From NCBI GenBank assembly GCA_050292235.1, contig JBNKLG010000002.1:41759-105758 (forward strand): a stretch of DNA of 64,000 nt. Direction: 5' to 3'. The notes beneath the pieces are model-generated. The model was not told the origin of the DNA. It searched no databases and worked only from the letters and a program-made list of their open reading frames with translations. This DNA is from JBNKLG01 sp050292235. Its GTDB lineage: Bacteria; Pseudomonadota; Gammaproteobacteria; Chromatiales; Chromatiaceae. Positions within the stretch are counted from its first letter, which is position 1. Every line of letters starts with the position of its first letter. Below, piece after piece: positions 26,033 through 35,543 of the stretch. The position numbers and the translations under genes were made by a program.

Positions 26033-28777
26033 ATGAGTTTAATAAAGCAACTGCGCCTAAAATTACTGAGGCCAACCATCTCTTATATCATGTTGTCATA
26101 TATTGCCATCATGTCCCTGAGCTATTTTATCCTTTCCGAGCGGGAGAATACGCTAAAAGAGCATGAATACCACAAACATGCCCTGCAGATCAAAAAGCGA
26201 GCCGAGACGCTTATAAAAGAAAAAAAAGAGGCCATACTTCACCTCGCTTTGGCACTCTCACATGATGCATCCATTAGAACAGCACTCGAGAAAAATGATC
26301 ATACCAATATTGATTTGGATCGATTTTCAAAGCGCCTCCACGACAATACACCGCTCAAGAACGTTTGGTTCCAAATTATAGATAATCAGGGTAACAGTTT
26401 TTACCGTAGCTGGACGAAAAAACGTGGTGACAATCTGCTTGGCGTACGCTTGGATGTGGAAGAGGCCCTAAAAAGCCACAAGATATCAGTGACAGCAAGC
26501 ACTGGTCGTTTTGATATGACCTTCAAATCGACCGTACCCATTTTCAACGGAGCAGAACAGATCGGCCTGTTCGAGGTGATAACCAAGGTAAACTCCATTG
26601 CTGAAAAGATCCTGGATTCCGGTATCCAGCCTGTTATCCTGGTAGATAAATCCTACAAGAATCAGATCAAATTCCCCTCTACCGGCATGTTTGTCGGTGA
26701 TTACTATGTAGCGAACCTCAATGCCTCAGAGGAGAATATGGCATTGTTGCGCCATATGGATATCGAGACACTAGTAAAACAGGAAAAGAACTATTTTATC
26801 GAAGAAGGAAGCCGAAAACTGGTGAGCCTCTACGTTCTCGACAATATCCGAGGCGCACCGATGGGGTATTTCCTTTTCTTCGAACCGCTGAAACTCATTG
26901 ATCTGTCCGAGATAGAGAAAAGCACCCAAAACCACTATCTTGTAATTTCCGTGGTCTACCTGTTTTTTGTGCTGTTGATCATCATTTACGACGCACAGCG
27001 GCGAAACCGTGACGCCGCAACGTTCAACCAGGCCCTTTCACACCAGGTCAAGGAGAAAACAAAAGAGCTGCATGAGCAGCGATCCTTTCTGCAAGAGGTC
27101 GTTGACGGCTCTTTGGAATCGCTCATGGTGATTAAGAGCGACCACAGCGTTATCCTGATGAACAAGGTGGCAAAAATGATGTTGGATCCCGAAAAAGTGG
27201 CCAATATCAAAGCACCAAAATGCTTCGAGATTGTGCATCGTGCTTCGGAGCCATGCCACGACACCCAGACCCCTTGCCCACTGCAGCAGGTACTTCAGAC
27301 GAAGTGTCCGTCGAAAGTGATACACAGCCACCAGAACAACAACGGAGAAACAAACTATTCAGAAATCTCTGCAACCCCGCTTTTCAATGAAAAGGGCGAG
27401 GTATGGGCGATGATTGAAGTCGGGCATGACATAACAGCACACATCAACTCACAGAAGGCGTTGCGGGCACAAAAAGAGAGTTTCAACCATTTGGCCCATC
27501 ACGATTTATTGACGGAACTCCCCAACCGCCTGCTGTTTATCGATCGCCTGGAACATGCTGTCGAAAACGCCAAACGCAACGATACGAATTTGATGGTCTT
27601 CTTTTTGGATCTCGACAACTTTAAACAGATCAACGATTCACTGGGCCACAGTGCCGGTGATTTTCTGCTGCAAAAAATCGCCAAACGTTTGATGGAGACG
27701 ATGCGGGGCGTCGATACCGTGGCACGGCTCGGTGGTGACGAATTTACGATTCTTATCGAAGGGTATGAAAACGAACATGCTGTTAACGAAGTCCTTGAGA
27801 AGCTGATCAAAGCAGTCTCAGAACCCGTGAAATACCAAAGTCATACACTCTATACCTCAACGAGTATTGGTGTAAGCAGCTATCCCCAGGATGGCAAAAG
27901 TGCGGAAGAGCTTCTCAAAAATGCCGATGCCGCCATGTATAAATCCAAAGAGCTGGGCCGCAATACTTACCAGTTTTATACGGCGAATATGACCAAGAAA
28001 GCGATGGAACGGGTCTTATTGGAGTCTGCCATTCGCAACGGTCTGCTATCTGGAGAATTTTATCTCGTCTATCAGCCCCAGTTCGATATCCGTGATCATC
28101 ATCTTATCGGCATGGAAGCACTGGTGCGCTGGAACCATCCTGAACAGGGCGAGCTCCCACCAGGACAATTCATTGCAGTTTGCGAAGAGAGCAACCTGAT
28201 TGTCGACATGGGCAATTACGTTTTGAAAGCGGCAGCCAAACAGGCCGCAGCATGGTTTGCCCTGGGCCTGGATCCCGTTCGCATTGCCGTGAACCTCTCG
28301 GTCAGACAGTTACGTGAGCATCATCTTGTCGAAACCATCAAAACGATTCTTGATGAGTCATTCTGCTCGCCGGAATGGATCGAGATCGAAGTGACGGAGG
28401 GGTATGTTATGCACAACCCTGATCAGGCCATCGAACGCCTGCGTCAAATCGCCTCCTTGGGCGTCATACTGGCCATGGACGACTTTGGGACCGGCTATTC
28501 ATCGCTTTCTCTGCTGAAACGCTTGCCGATTCATAAACTCAAGATCGACGCTTCGTTCATCCGTGAGATTCCCGGAAATGAAGAGGATGAGACGATTACG
28601 CAGGCCATTATCGACCTGTCCGCGAACCTGCATCTGGAGGTTCTCGCCGAAGGGGTCGAGCATGAGGCTCAGCATCAGTTCCTACTCGATCACCACTGTT
28701 ACAATGCCCAGGGCTACTTCTATGGCCAACCGGTAGAGGCTGGAGGGATGACCTCTTTGCTGAAATCACTACGCTGA
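26033..28777 (+). CDS. Cache-PAS-GGDEF-EAL cyclic-di-GMP signalling protein
   Basis: The ATG at 26033 was chosen; a TTG start 33 nt upstream is possible and neither has a clear ribosome binding site. The 914-aa protein has a first helix (about 17-36), a long periplasmic Cache-like domain, a second helix (about 312-332) and a PAS domain with a cysteine cluster (CFEIVHRASEPCHDTQTPCP). GGDEF is intact with an RGVD inhibitory site five residues before GGDEF. EAL has MEALVRW, NLSVRQL, EVTEGYV, MDDFGTGYSS, KIDASF and AEGVE. Both cyclase and phosphodiesterase activities look possible. It is transcribed alone, 131 bp after the degenerate kinase. Confidence 0.92.
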   Translation: MSLIKQLRLKLLRPTISYIMLSYIAIMSLSYFILSERENTLKEHEYHKHALQIKKRAETLIKEKKEAILHLALALSHDASIRTALEKNDHTNIDLDRFSKRLHDNTPLKNVWFQIIDNQGNSFYRSWTKKRGDNLLGVRLDVEEALKSHKISVTASTGRFDMTFKSTVPIFNGAEQIGLFEVITKVNSIAEKILDSGIQPVILVDKSYKNQIKFPSTGMFVGDYYVANLNASEENMALLRHMDIETLVKQEKNYFIEEGSRKLVSLYVLDNIRGAPMGYFLFFEPLKLIDLSEIEKSTQNHYLVISVVYLFFVLLIIIYDAQRRNRDAATFNQALSHQVKEKTKELHEQRSFLQEVVDGSLESLMVIKSDHSVILMNKVAKMMLDPEKVANIKAPKCFEIVHRASEPCHDTQTPCPLQQVLQTKCPSKVIHSHQNNNGETNYSEISATPLFNEKGEVWAMIEVGHDITAHINSQKALRAQKESFNHLAHHDLLTELPNRLLFIDRLEHAVENAKRNDTNLMVFFLDLDNFKQINDSLGHSAGDFLLQKIAKRLMETMRGVDTVARLGGDEFTILIEGYENEHAVNEVLEKLIKAVSEPVKYQSHTLYTSTSIGVSSYPQDGKSAEELLKNADAAMYKSKELGRNTYQFYTANMTKKAMERVLLESAIRNGLLSGEFYLVYQPQFDIRDHHLIGMEALVRWNHPEQGELPPGQFIAVCEESNLIVDMGNYVLKAAAKQAAAWFALGLDPVRIAVNLSVRQLREHHLVETIKTILDESFCSPEWIEIEVTEGYVMHNPDQAIERLRQIASLGVILAMDDFGTGYSSLSLLKRLPIHKLKIDASFIREIPGNEEDETITQAIIDLSANLHLEVLAEGVEHEAQHQFLLDHHCYNAQGYFYGQPVEAGGMTSLLKSLR

Positions 28778-28854
28778 TATCTCTGCCAGCCCACGCATCA
28801 CCTTAGCCGGGCATTGCATCCTGGTAACGGGTAGACCAATCCTCATACCATGCG

Positions 28855-29490
28855 CTATCCCAATCCGTGTTTCATGGCATAGCGGACCAACTCCGCGTTG
28901 CTGTCCACACCCAGCTTCTTCATCAATCGTGCCTTATGCGTGCTGACGGTTTTATTACTGATAGAGAGGTCACGGGCAATTTCGTTGACCCCCATGCCAC
29001 GCAACAACATCTGCATGATGTTGTACTCCCGATCCGTGAGCTTTGCTTCTGTTGAGGCGTCACTTTCACCATCATTCTCAATACCAAATGCCAGTTGCAC
29101 CCCCAGAGCCGGGTCTAGAAAACGATTGCCACCCGCCACCTTGCGTATCGCCGAGAGCAGTGTATCCGAATCACTATCTTTCGACAGATAGCCATGGGCA
29201 CCTGACTTGAGTGCACGTGACGCCACATTGGGTTCTGTATGCATGCTAAGAATGAGGATACGTTGCTCAGGATAGCGCGCCCGGATTCGGGCAATGAGGT
29301 CCAGGCCACTGATGCCAGGCATGGAGAGGTCCAGCAGCAACAAGTCAAAGGTACTTTCCCGTAGTGCATCCAACACTTGACCACCATTGGATGCCTCAGC
29401 AGCCACCTCGATATCGGGGTATAGACCGAACAGCTGTTTCAGACCATCCCGCACAATGGCATGATCATCCGCCAACAATAGTTTAATCAT
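28855..29490 (-). CDS. NarL/UhpA-family response regulator with LuxR HTH
   Basis: This 211-aa regulator has an intact receiver (ADDHAIVRDG, phosphoacceptor D54 in LLLDLSMPG, LSMH, SKDSD with Lys) and a C-terminal LuxR-type helix-turn-helix (LTDREYNIMQMLLRGMGVNE, then SNKTVSTHKARLMKKLGV). It lies 4 bp downstream of the large HisKA_3 kinase and is its expected phosphorylation partner. Target genes are not evident. Confidence 0.93.
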   Translation of the reverse strand: MIKLLLADDHAIVRDGLKQLFGLYPDIEVAAEASNGGQVLDALRESTFDLLLLDLSMPGISGLDLIARIRARYPEQRILILSMHTEPNVASRALKSGAHGYLSKDSDSDTLLSAIRKVAGGNRFLDPALGVQLAFGIENDGESDASTEAKLTDREYNIMQMLLRGMGVNEIARDLSISNKTVSTHKARLMKKLGVDSNAELVRYAMKHGLG

Positions 29491-29494
29491 GGCC

Positions 29495-32400
29495 TCACTC
29501 TCTCGTCTTTGCCTGGGGAATGCTCGCTGTCACGCAAGTTCCTTGCAGGAAATGGCTTTCAATATCCAATGCCCCGCTGACGGCCTCAAGCCGTTCGCGC
29601 ATACCCAACAGTCCAAAGGAAGTTGAGCTGACCTGTACGGGATCGAACCCCTTGCCATCATCTCGAATTTCAAGAACGTAATACCCCCCCCCTAATCGCA
29701 AGGAGATGCTTACCGTTTCGGCCTCCGCGTGGCGTGCAATATTGGTCAACGACTCCTGAAGCGTGCGATAGAGCACGATGGCACTGACCCCGTCGATCCC
29801 TTCCGTACCGTTTTCCATATTCAAAGTGCAGCCCAGGCCGTACTGTTCCTCGAAAGCACTGGCCAGTGATACCAGCGCAGAGCCCAACCCCATATCCAGG
29901 GCAGCAGGGCGCAATTGCTGCGAGATATGGCGCACCACCTTCTTGGTAGTGTCAACCAACGCCAGCATCTGTTCGAATCGTGCCGCAAGAACGGGATTGG
30001 TGGTGCCAAACTCAATGTTCAGCACTGACGTTTGCAGGCGCAATGCGGTCAAATATTGTCCAAGATCGTCATGCAGTTCCCGTGCGACATGCTTGCGTTC
30101 CTCTTCCCGCGCAAGCTCGCGCCGCCGGGTCATCTCCTTCAGCTGGGTATTTGAGACCTCGAGCCGCGTCTCGATGTCCTTGAGCTGGGTGATATCACGA
30201 CCAATGGCCAGTGCCCCCCGAATCTCCCCACTGCCCCGACGCTCGGCTACAAAGCTGATTTGTATGACGCGTATCCCACCCGGCACAACCGGTGTAATGC
30301 CCAGTTGTTCCGGCTCACCAGTCCGCATAACGCGTTGTAACGCTTGGCGATAATGCTGCACCTCAACTGGGTCTAGCAACCGCTCGAAGACCTCTGTACC
30401 GATGAGCTCCTCGACAGGAACCTGTAAGGCCTTCGGCACCCGCGGGTTGATATAGGTTGCCTGGCAATCGAGGTTATAACGGATGAGGCTATCGGGCAGG
30501 TTTTCCGCCAGGGTGCGAAAACGCTGTTCACTCTGTTTCAGGGCAATTTCTGATAATTTTTGCGGAGTCTTATCGCTGATATACCCATGAAAGTGGGTAA
30601 CAGCGCCAACTCTTGTACGCGTCACCACACTAAAATCATGGATCCAACGCTCTCCACCATCCGCGTGTAACACGCGGTACTCCTGTTCAAAAGAAAAGAG
30701 CCCCTGAGCTGAATAATGGGCAACCTCAGCAGCAACGCGCTCCAGATCATCCGGATGCACCATGCTTGCGAACGGGATCTCTCCCCGAGTAAGCACACCC
30801 GCAGAGTATCCGAACTGTTCGTAGACATTAGGCGAGACATACTCTACCGGCCACCCCTCCTCAGCCCGCCATTTGAAGACAACAGTAGGGCCACCGATAA
30901 ACAGACCACGCTCCTCATGCAGCATCTCCTCCATCTGCTTGCGCTGGGTGACATCGAGCATAATGCCGTGCCAGAGAACACTGCCATCATCCTGACGACT
31001 GGGGAGCGATCGCGCCTCAAGCCAGGCCACTGGCTTCCCCGGCAGGCACAGACGGAAATCGACATTCTTAGGGGTCATATTTTTTGCCGATTCTGCGATG
31101 GCCGCATCAATATGGGGCCTGTCGTCAGGATGGACAAAATCATGAAATGCCCGGTAATCCAACTGCGCCTGCGCTGGACTGATGTGGTAGAGCTCTTCCA
31201 GCTTGGCACTCATATAGGGAAAGCTTTTCCTGCCATCAACCCCCAAGCAAAAGGAGTAGGCCAACCCCGGCAGATTGTAGAGGGTTTGCTGCAACAAAAG
31301 CGCCGTCTCGCGGATGGCAGTCACATCACGCCCAAAGGCGATCGTGCCGATGATCTCGCCTGATGCATCCTGCTCGGGTACCACAATGATCTGGTGGTAA
31401 CTGAGGCCAGTCCCACCCACTGACCCTGGCACTGCCATCTCGATATTCACTGGCTCACCATGGGCCACAGCCCGGTCCCGAGCGTCATACAAGGCTTGAA
31501 AACGGCCATTCGAACCGGGTTCCGGGGACAATCTGCCCACCATCTCCCCGGCACTGCTCAACCCCAGACTCTGCACCAGATTATGATTCACATAGATAAC
31601 CCGGCCATCCAGATCGTAGCGAATGATATTATCGGGTGAGCTGTCCGCCAGACTCCGAAACTCCTGTTCACGTCTGGCAATGGCCTCCTCCATCTGCTTG
31701 CGTTCGCTGATGTCTCTTACAATGGTCAGGTAGAGCGTCTCACCCTCGTACTGGAATGCAGTCGCACCTATTTCGACAGGAAAAACATGGCCATCCCGGC
31801 GACGGTGCCAGGATTCTACGGTGCCAGGGAAACGTCCACTTTCCCGTGTCTGCCGCATCATCGCCTGAATCTCCTCGCGAGAGACGTTGAGGGCAATATC
31901 CAGCAGATTCATCGACAACAACGCCTCTATGCTATACCCCAATGCACGGGCAGCGGCCTCATTCGCATAACGGAAATTCAGATCATGATCGATGAGATAG
32001 GTCGCATCAAAAGCGTGATCGAGTGAATGGTTCAACAGCCTCAGTTCACGCTCGGCACGCTTGCGTTCAGTGATATCGCGCACCAGCCCCAGAATATAGT
32101 CGCCACCTTCATACTCCAGATAACTGGCAGTGACTTCAACAGGAAAGATCTCGCCATTACGGCGTTTGTGGTGCGTCTCAAAGGTCATTCCACCCTGTAG
32201 ACGTAACGCATCACAGTGCGCTGACCATGCCTCCGGTTGTTGTTCCACCGGCCAGTCCGCATCAATATCACCCAAACTCAGCCCCAACAGCTGTTCCTCT
32301 GTATACCCAAGACGATGACAGGCCTCTTGATTCACATAGTGGATCTTGCCTGCTTCATCGACCAGAAATGCAGCCTCTTTGACTTTGTCCAGAATATGGC

Positions 32401-32905
32401 TGCGCAGCCGCAGAGCATCGTTGACAGCAGCCAGCTCTGAGGTACGTGCCGCTACCAGCTCTTCGAGCTGATGGCGATGGGCAGCCAGCTCCAATTGGGT
32501 CTCGACTCGCGCAATCACCTCCTCCAGTTGTAGCGGCTTGGTCACGTAGTCGATAGCACCAGCCTGAAACGCAGCGATCTTGTTCTGCGCATCAGAAAGC
32601 GCGGTCATAAAAATGACAGGAATGGATTGTGTCAACGCCAGCGACTTAAGGCGCTGACAGAGTTCAATGCCATTCATCTTGTGCAATCGGATATCAAGCA
32701 GAATAAGATCGGGGCAAGCCAGCGCGGCTCGCATCGCGCCCTCCTCCCCATCCCTGGCGACAAGAACCCGATGCCCCCGATTTTCTAAAGCCTCCGCTAT
32801 CAGACCGATATCGGCCGGATCATCCTCGACGATAAGAATATCTGCTTTAACCCTATCAGTAGCCGACATCATTAAAGATGACTCCAGCGACACTGGAGGA
32901 TGCAT
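29495..32905 (-). CDS. REC-multiPAS sensor histidine kinase (HisKA_3 type)
   Basis: The 1136-aa cytoplasmic kinase starts with a receiver domain (IVEDDPAD, LDIRLHKMNG, MTALS, VTKPLQ), then about six PAS/PAC units, each ending in (D/G)-x-(T/S)-ERK-type linkers. A NarX-type kinase core has H945 in ARELHDDLGQ and an ATPase domain with LQESLTNIARHA, RDDGKGFDP and FGLLGMRER. All catalytic residues are present, unlike the paralogous protein at 23979-25901. The ATG at 32905 is the longest start; ATG 32872, 9 nt after GGAG, is equally plausible. It pairs with the adjacent NarL-type regulator. Confidence 0.9.
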   Translation of the reverse strand: MHPPVSLESSLMMSATDRVKADILIVEDDPADIGLIAEALENRGHRVLVARDGEEGAMRAALACPDLILLDIRLHKMNGIELCQRLKSLALTQSIPVIFMTALSDAQNKIAAFQAGAIDYVTKPLQLEEVIARVETQLELAAHRHQLEELVAARTSELAAVNDALRLRSHILDKVKEAAFLVDEAGKIHYVNQEACHRLGYTEEQLLGLSLGDIDADWPVEQQPEAWSAHCDALRLQGGMTFETHHKRRNGEIFPVEVTASYLEYEGGDYILGLVRDITERKRAERELRLLNHSLDHAFDATYLIDHDLNFRYANEAAARALGYSIEALLSMNLLDIALNVSREEIQAMMRQTRESGRFPGTVESWHRRRDGHVFPVEIGATAFQYEGETLYLTIVRDISERKQMEEAIARREQEFRSLADSSPDNIIRYDLDGRVIYVNHNLVQSLGLSSAGEMVGRLSPEPGSNGRFQALYDARDRAVAHGEPVNIEMAVPGSVGGTGLSYHQIIVVPEQDASGEIIGTIAFGRDVTAIRETALLLQQTLYNLPGLAYSFCLGVDGRKSFPYMSAKLEELYHISPAQAQLDYRAFHDFVHPDDRPHIDAAIAESAKNMTPKNVDFRLCLPGKPVAWLEARSLPSRQDDGSVLWHGIMLDVTQRKQMEEMLHEERGLFIGGPTVVFKWRAEEGWPVEYVSPNVYEQFGYSAGVLTRGEIPFASMVHPDDLERVAAEVAHYSAQGLFSFEQEYRVLHADGGERWIHDFSVVTRTRVGAVTHFHGYISDKTPQKLSEIALKQSEQRFRTLAENLPDSLIRYNLDCQATYINPRVPKALQVPVEELIGTEVFERLLDPVEVQHYRQALQRVMRTGEPEQLGITPVVPGGIRVIQISFVAERRGSGEIRGALAIGRDITQLKDIETRLEVSNTQLKEMTRRRELAREEERKHVARELHDDLGQYLTALRLQTSVLNIEFGTTNPVLAARFEQMLALVDTTKKVVRHISQQLRPAALDMGLGSALVSLASAFEEQYGLGCTLNMENGTEGIDGVSAIVLYRTLQESLTNIARHAEAETVSISLRLGGGYYVLEIRDDGKGFDPVQVSSTSFGLLGMRERLEAVSGALDIESHFLQGTCVTASIPQAKTRE

Positions 32906-33321
32906 TGCCTAGGAAATCTGGCCAGCTGGTTCAATACAAATTCTCTCTCAAAAATACTTTATGAGAGGCGCGATGACATGAATTAGCCTGACGATCTAGG
33001 CCGGCCGGATCATGCTGAGATGTTCGCGGCACAAAAGAAAAGATTAGCGAAATCCTGATACGGCAAGCACCTATTCCCAGGCCACACCACGCACAATCAG
33101 GGTATCAATACTTCGGTTCCTGATTATTACCGGCAGTCCGTTCAGTTCTGGTATGAGATACTAACATCTATAGAACAGATTTTGCGACAGCCTTTTTCCA
33201 TAGGCCAGTGACTTTACGGACAAAACTTAGGTACAAAATCATCGCTTAAGTCAAACTATTCACAAGACGCTTAGGACTGATTCAGGATATGGGTTCTCTT
33301 CTATCAAAATCGTCTGGGCAA
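32906..33321. other. 416-bp gene-free region
   Basis: This lies upstream of the REC-multiPAS kinase and downstream of the NosL operon's last gene. No frame with credible coding character was seen on either strand, and no strong terminator for the NosL operon is apparent. The promoter for the kinase-regulator pair is expected near 32910-33000. Confidence 0.4.
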
Positions 33322-34008
33322 CTAAAAATCTGCCAGGCCCCGCATCACATCATAGAAAACCCAACCCTCATAGAGGGTCCAGCCTCCCAACAACGCAACC
33401 CCTATTCCTGCCAGGCGGGCCATGACACCTTTGGCCCTTTCACCCAACAAAGCACCGCCCAGGGAAACCGAAAGCATGGACGGGAGAGTGCCCAGACCAA
33501 AAAACAGCATCAATAATCCGGCTTCGATGGGATCACCGGTCGCCGTGGCCTTGACCGCAACGGAAAACACCAGACTACAGGGCACCAGACCATTGATCAG
33601 ACCGGCTACCCAGGGCAGTGACTTCCCGGTTTTCCAGAAACCTAAAGGCTTCACACAGGCACCACCCGCCTGTTTTGGACACTGAGGGGATTTTTTCCAG
33701 GGCAACAGACCGGACAGCCACAATCCAATGGCGATAACCAGCAGCCCCGCCAGCATGAAGAGAATACCCTGCCCCTTCCCCAGAAAACCGGTTTGTATCA
33801 GCACCCGCCCCAGCAATGTCCCGGCAACACCCAGCAAGCTGTAACTGAGGATGCGAACCCCGTGATAGATCAGCGGATCCCATCGCATCCCAGCCCAACC
33901 ATGTCCGGCAAAATAGCCACCGGCAAGACCGCTGCACATACCCAGGCAGTGAAAAGTGCCGCTGATGCCGGTGAGAAAAGCCAGCAGATAACCAAATTCA
34001 GTGAACAT
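33322..34008 (-). CDS. DsbD/SafE-like six-helix membrane protein
   Basis: This 228-aa polytopic protein is of the DsbD_2/TauE-SafE type often annotated as cytochrome biogenesis or sulfite exporter. Two conserved cysteine sites are present: GTFHCLGMCSGLAGG near the N-terminus and NGLVPCSLVFS in the second half. CcdA/DsbD relatives use such a pair to carry electrons from cytoplasmic thioredoxin to periplasmic thiols. It overlaps the TlpA-like gene by 11 nt and is the last gene of the NosL operon. A role in recycling TlpA or keeping metal-binding cysteines reduced is inferred. Confidence 0.8.
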   Translation of the reverse strand: MFTEFGYLLAFLTGISGTFHCLGMCSGLAGGYFAGHGWAGMRWDPLIYHGVRILSYSLLGVAGTLLGRVLIQTGFLGKGQGILFMLAGLLVIAIGLWLSGLLPWKKSPQCPKQAGGACVKPLGFWKTGKSLPWVAGLINGLVPCSLVFSVAVKATATGDPIEAGLLMLFFGLGTLPSMLSVSLGGALLGERAKGVMARLAGIGVALLGGWTLYEGWVFYDVMRGLADF

Positions 34009-34540
34009 CGGTGGGCGATGGACCAGGGGTCATGAGGTGCAGAACAATCTGTTCAAAGGTATCCGGGGTAGATTCGCCAATGATCCGCTGGCGCAGGATA
34101 CCCTTGGCATCGACGAAAAAGGTGGTCGGCAGACCAATGACACCATAGGCGCGCGCCACCCTGCCCTCCTCATCCAAAAGCGCGTCGTAACTGATACCAA
34201 GGGGCTGGAGAAAGCGCAGGGCTGTCTCCCGATGTTGGCGCACATTGACGGCCAGAATCACCAGACCCCGATCTTTGTAGCGTTGATAGACCGGCTCCAG
34301 CGCCTTCATCTCCCCTTTGCAGAAGGGACACCAGTCCGCCCAAAACCGAATGGCCATCACCTTGCCCGCCAGGTCATCGGGGAACCGGACCGTACGCCCA
34401 TCCAGGGTTTGTAGCGAGAAACCCGGCGCTGGCTCGCCGTTGTAGAGGGGCTGCTGTTTCTCTCCACAACCGCTGAGTAGCAGACTGAGACCCAACAGCC
34501 AGGGAACCCATCGAAACCGTGTCATCTTTTTCATTGCCAC
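33998..34540 (-). CDS. TlpA-family thioredoxin-like lipoprotein
   Basis: The 180-aa product has a lipoprotein signal (LLGLSLLLSGCG) and a TlpA/ResA-type thioredoxin domain with WADWCPFCKGEM as the CxxC site and the cis-Pro in GLPTTFFVD. Such proteins reduce disulfides in periplasmic cytochrome or metal-centre maturation. It overlaps both neighbours (11 nt downstream and 10 nt upstream), so it is translationally coupled in the operon. The natural substrate is probably a cysteine protein of the same operon, such as a NosL-family protein (inference). Confidence 0.9.
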   Translation of the reverse strand: MAMKKMTRFRWVPWLLGLSLLLSGCGEKQQPLYNGEPAPGFSLQTLDGRTVRFPDDLAGKVMAIRFWADWCPFCKGEMKALEPVYQRYKDRGLVILAVNVRQHRETALRFLQPLGISYDALLDEEGRVARAYGVIGLPTTFFVDAKGILRQRIIGESTPDTFEQIVLHLMTPGPSPTDVH

Positions 34541-35541
34541 CAGACCTCTATCAGGGTGAGTTTGGAACTGAGCATGGCATAGGCCGAGACGGCATAGAAC
34601 ATCGCCATACCCATTAGGGCGGTCAGCACGAAACGACGGCTTTCCGCTGGAATGATCTCAGCCAAACTTGATACGTTACGAAAAGGGGCGATTACCCCAA
34701 CCCCCATGGCCAAAGCAGTCGAGACGAAGAGCGGCAGGTACAGGTAATAGCCAATGAAGTCGTGCCCCCTTTTCAAAATACAAAAAGGACAATGATGATG
34801 GGGATGTTCGTAAACATAGAGCGCGATGCAGGAGACGATGGCCACCAAAGCCACCCCAAAGGCCAGCAAGCTGCTGAAGGAAAATACCATCCCTCCTCTG
34901 CCCCGCCACAAGAACCAGAGGCCAGAGGCAAAAACAGCCAGACCACTCAGCATCAGCCAGATGAGTGAGGTGGCCGGTTCTATCCCAGAGATCTCGGCGG
35001 CCACCCCGCTACCCTCGGGGGTAAAGAGTGCCCCACAGCAGGAAGTGATGATGTCGGGATTCATCTCCAGAAAAAACCGCGCCTGAACCAGGCTCTCCGC
35101 CAGCATCAGGGGCAGAATCAGCAACAGCAGCCCATATTTCGCCCGAATCAGCGGATAGTCAAAGGCCAGATTATCGATGCGGTTCAGGGTCAGCCAGGCG
35201 GAGGCGGCAAAGAAGATGGCCATCTTGAGGATAAGCGTGGGCCAGCCCCAGGGGTTCAGATTCAGCACCCCGGTGGCGCACATGGCCCCCACGAACTGGC
35301 CGGACATCTGCTCTGCGTTGTAGACAAAGAGCAGCAGAGAGACCAGCTCAGCCAGAAAGGCGAAAGCCATGAGGGTGGAGATCAGGTAGGTACGGCGTTC
35401 CAGTCTCAGCTGGCGTTCACTGCCACTGCGGATATCCCAGTGGCGCAACAGTTGCAGCGCAAAGCCCCCGGCAATCAGGCTCATGCCTGAGACCACCAGC
35501 GACACCATCACCAGGGCCAGAATGGAGGGGTTCAGTAACAC
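34531..35541 (-). CDS. Uncharacterised multi-pass membrane protein with His/Cys motif
   Basis: A 336-aa integral membrane protein with about eight hydrophobic segments. I do not recognise a named family. Two features stand out: TSCCGALF in an extra-membrane loop near residue 165, and YEHPHHHCPFCILKRGHD near residue 245, a His-rich CxxC site that could bind a metal or undergo thiol chemistry. Both lie between membrane helices and may face the periplasm. It is coded 2 bp after the ABC ATPase gene and overlaps the TlpA-like gene, so it belongs to the same system. Confidence 0.75.
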   Translation of the reverse strand: MLLNPSILALVMVSLVVSGMSLIAGGFALQLLRHWDIRSGSERQLRLERRTYLISTLMAFAFLAELVSLLLFVYNAEQMSGQFVGAMCATGVLNLNPWGWPTLILKMAIFFAASAWLTLNRIDNLAFDYPLIRAKYGLLLLILPLMLAESLVQARFFLEMNPDIITSCCGALFTPEGSGVAAEISGIEPATSLIWLMLSGLAVFASGLWFLWRGRGGMVFSFSSLLAFGVALVAIVSCIALYVYEHPHHHCPFCILKRGHDFIGYYLYLPLFVSTALAMGVGVIAPFRNVSSLAEIIPAESRRFVLTALMGMAMFYAVSAYAMLSSKLTLIEVWWQ

Positions 35542-35543
35542 CC

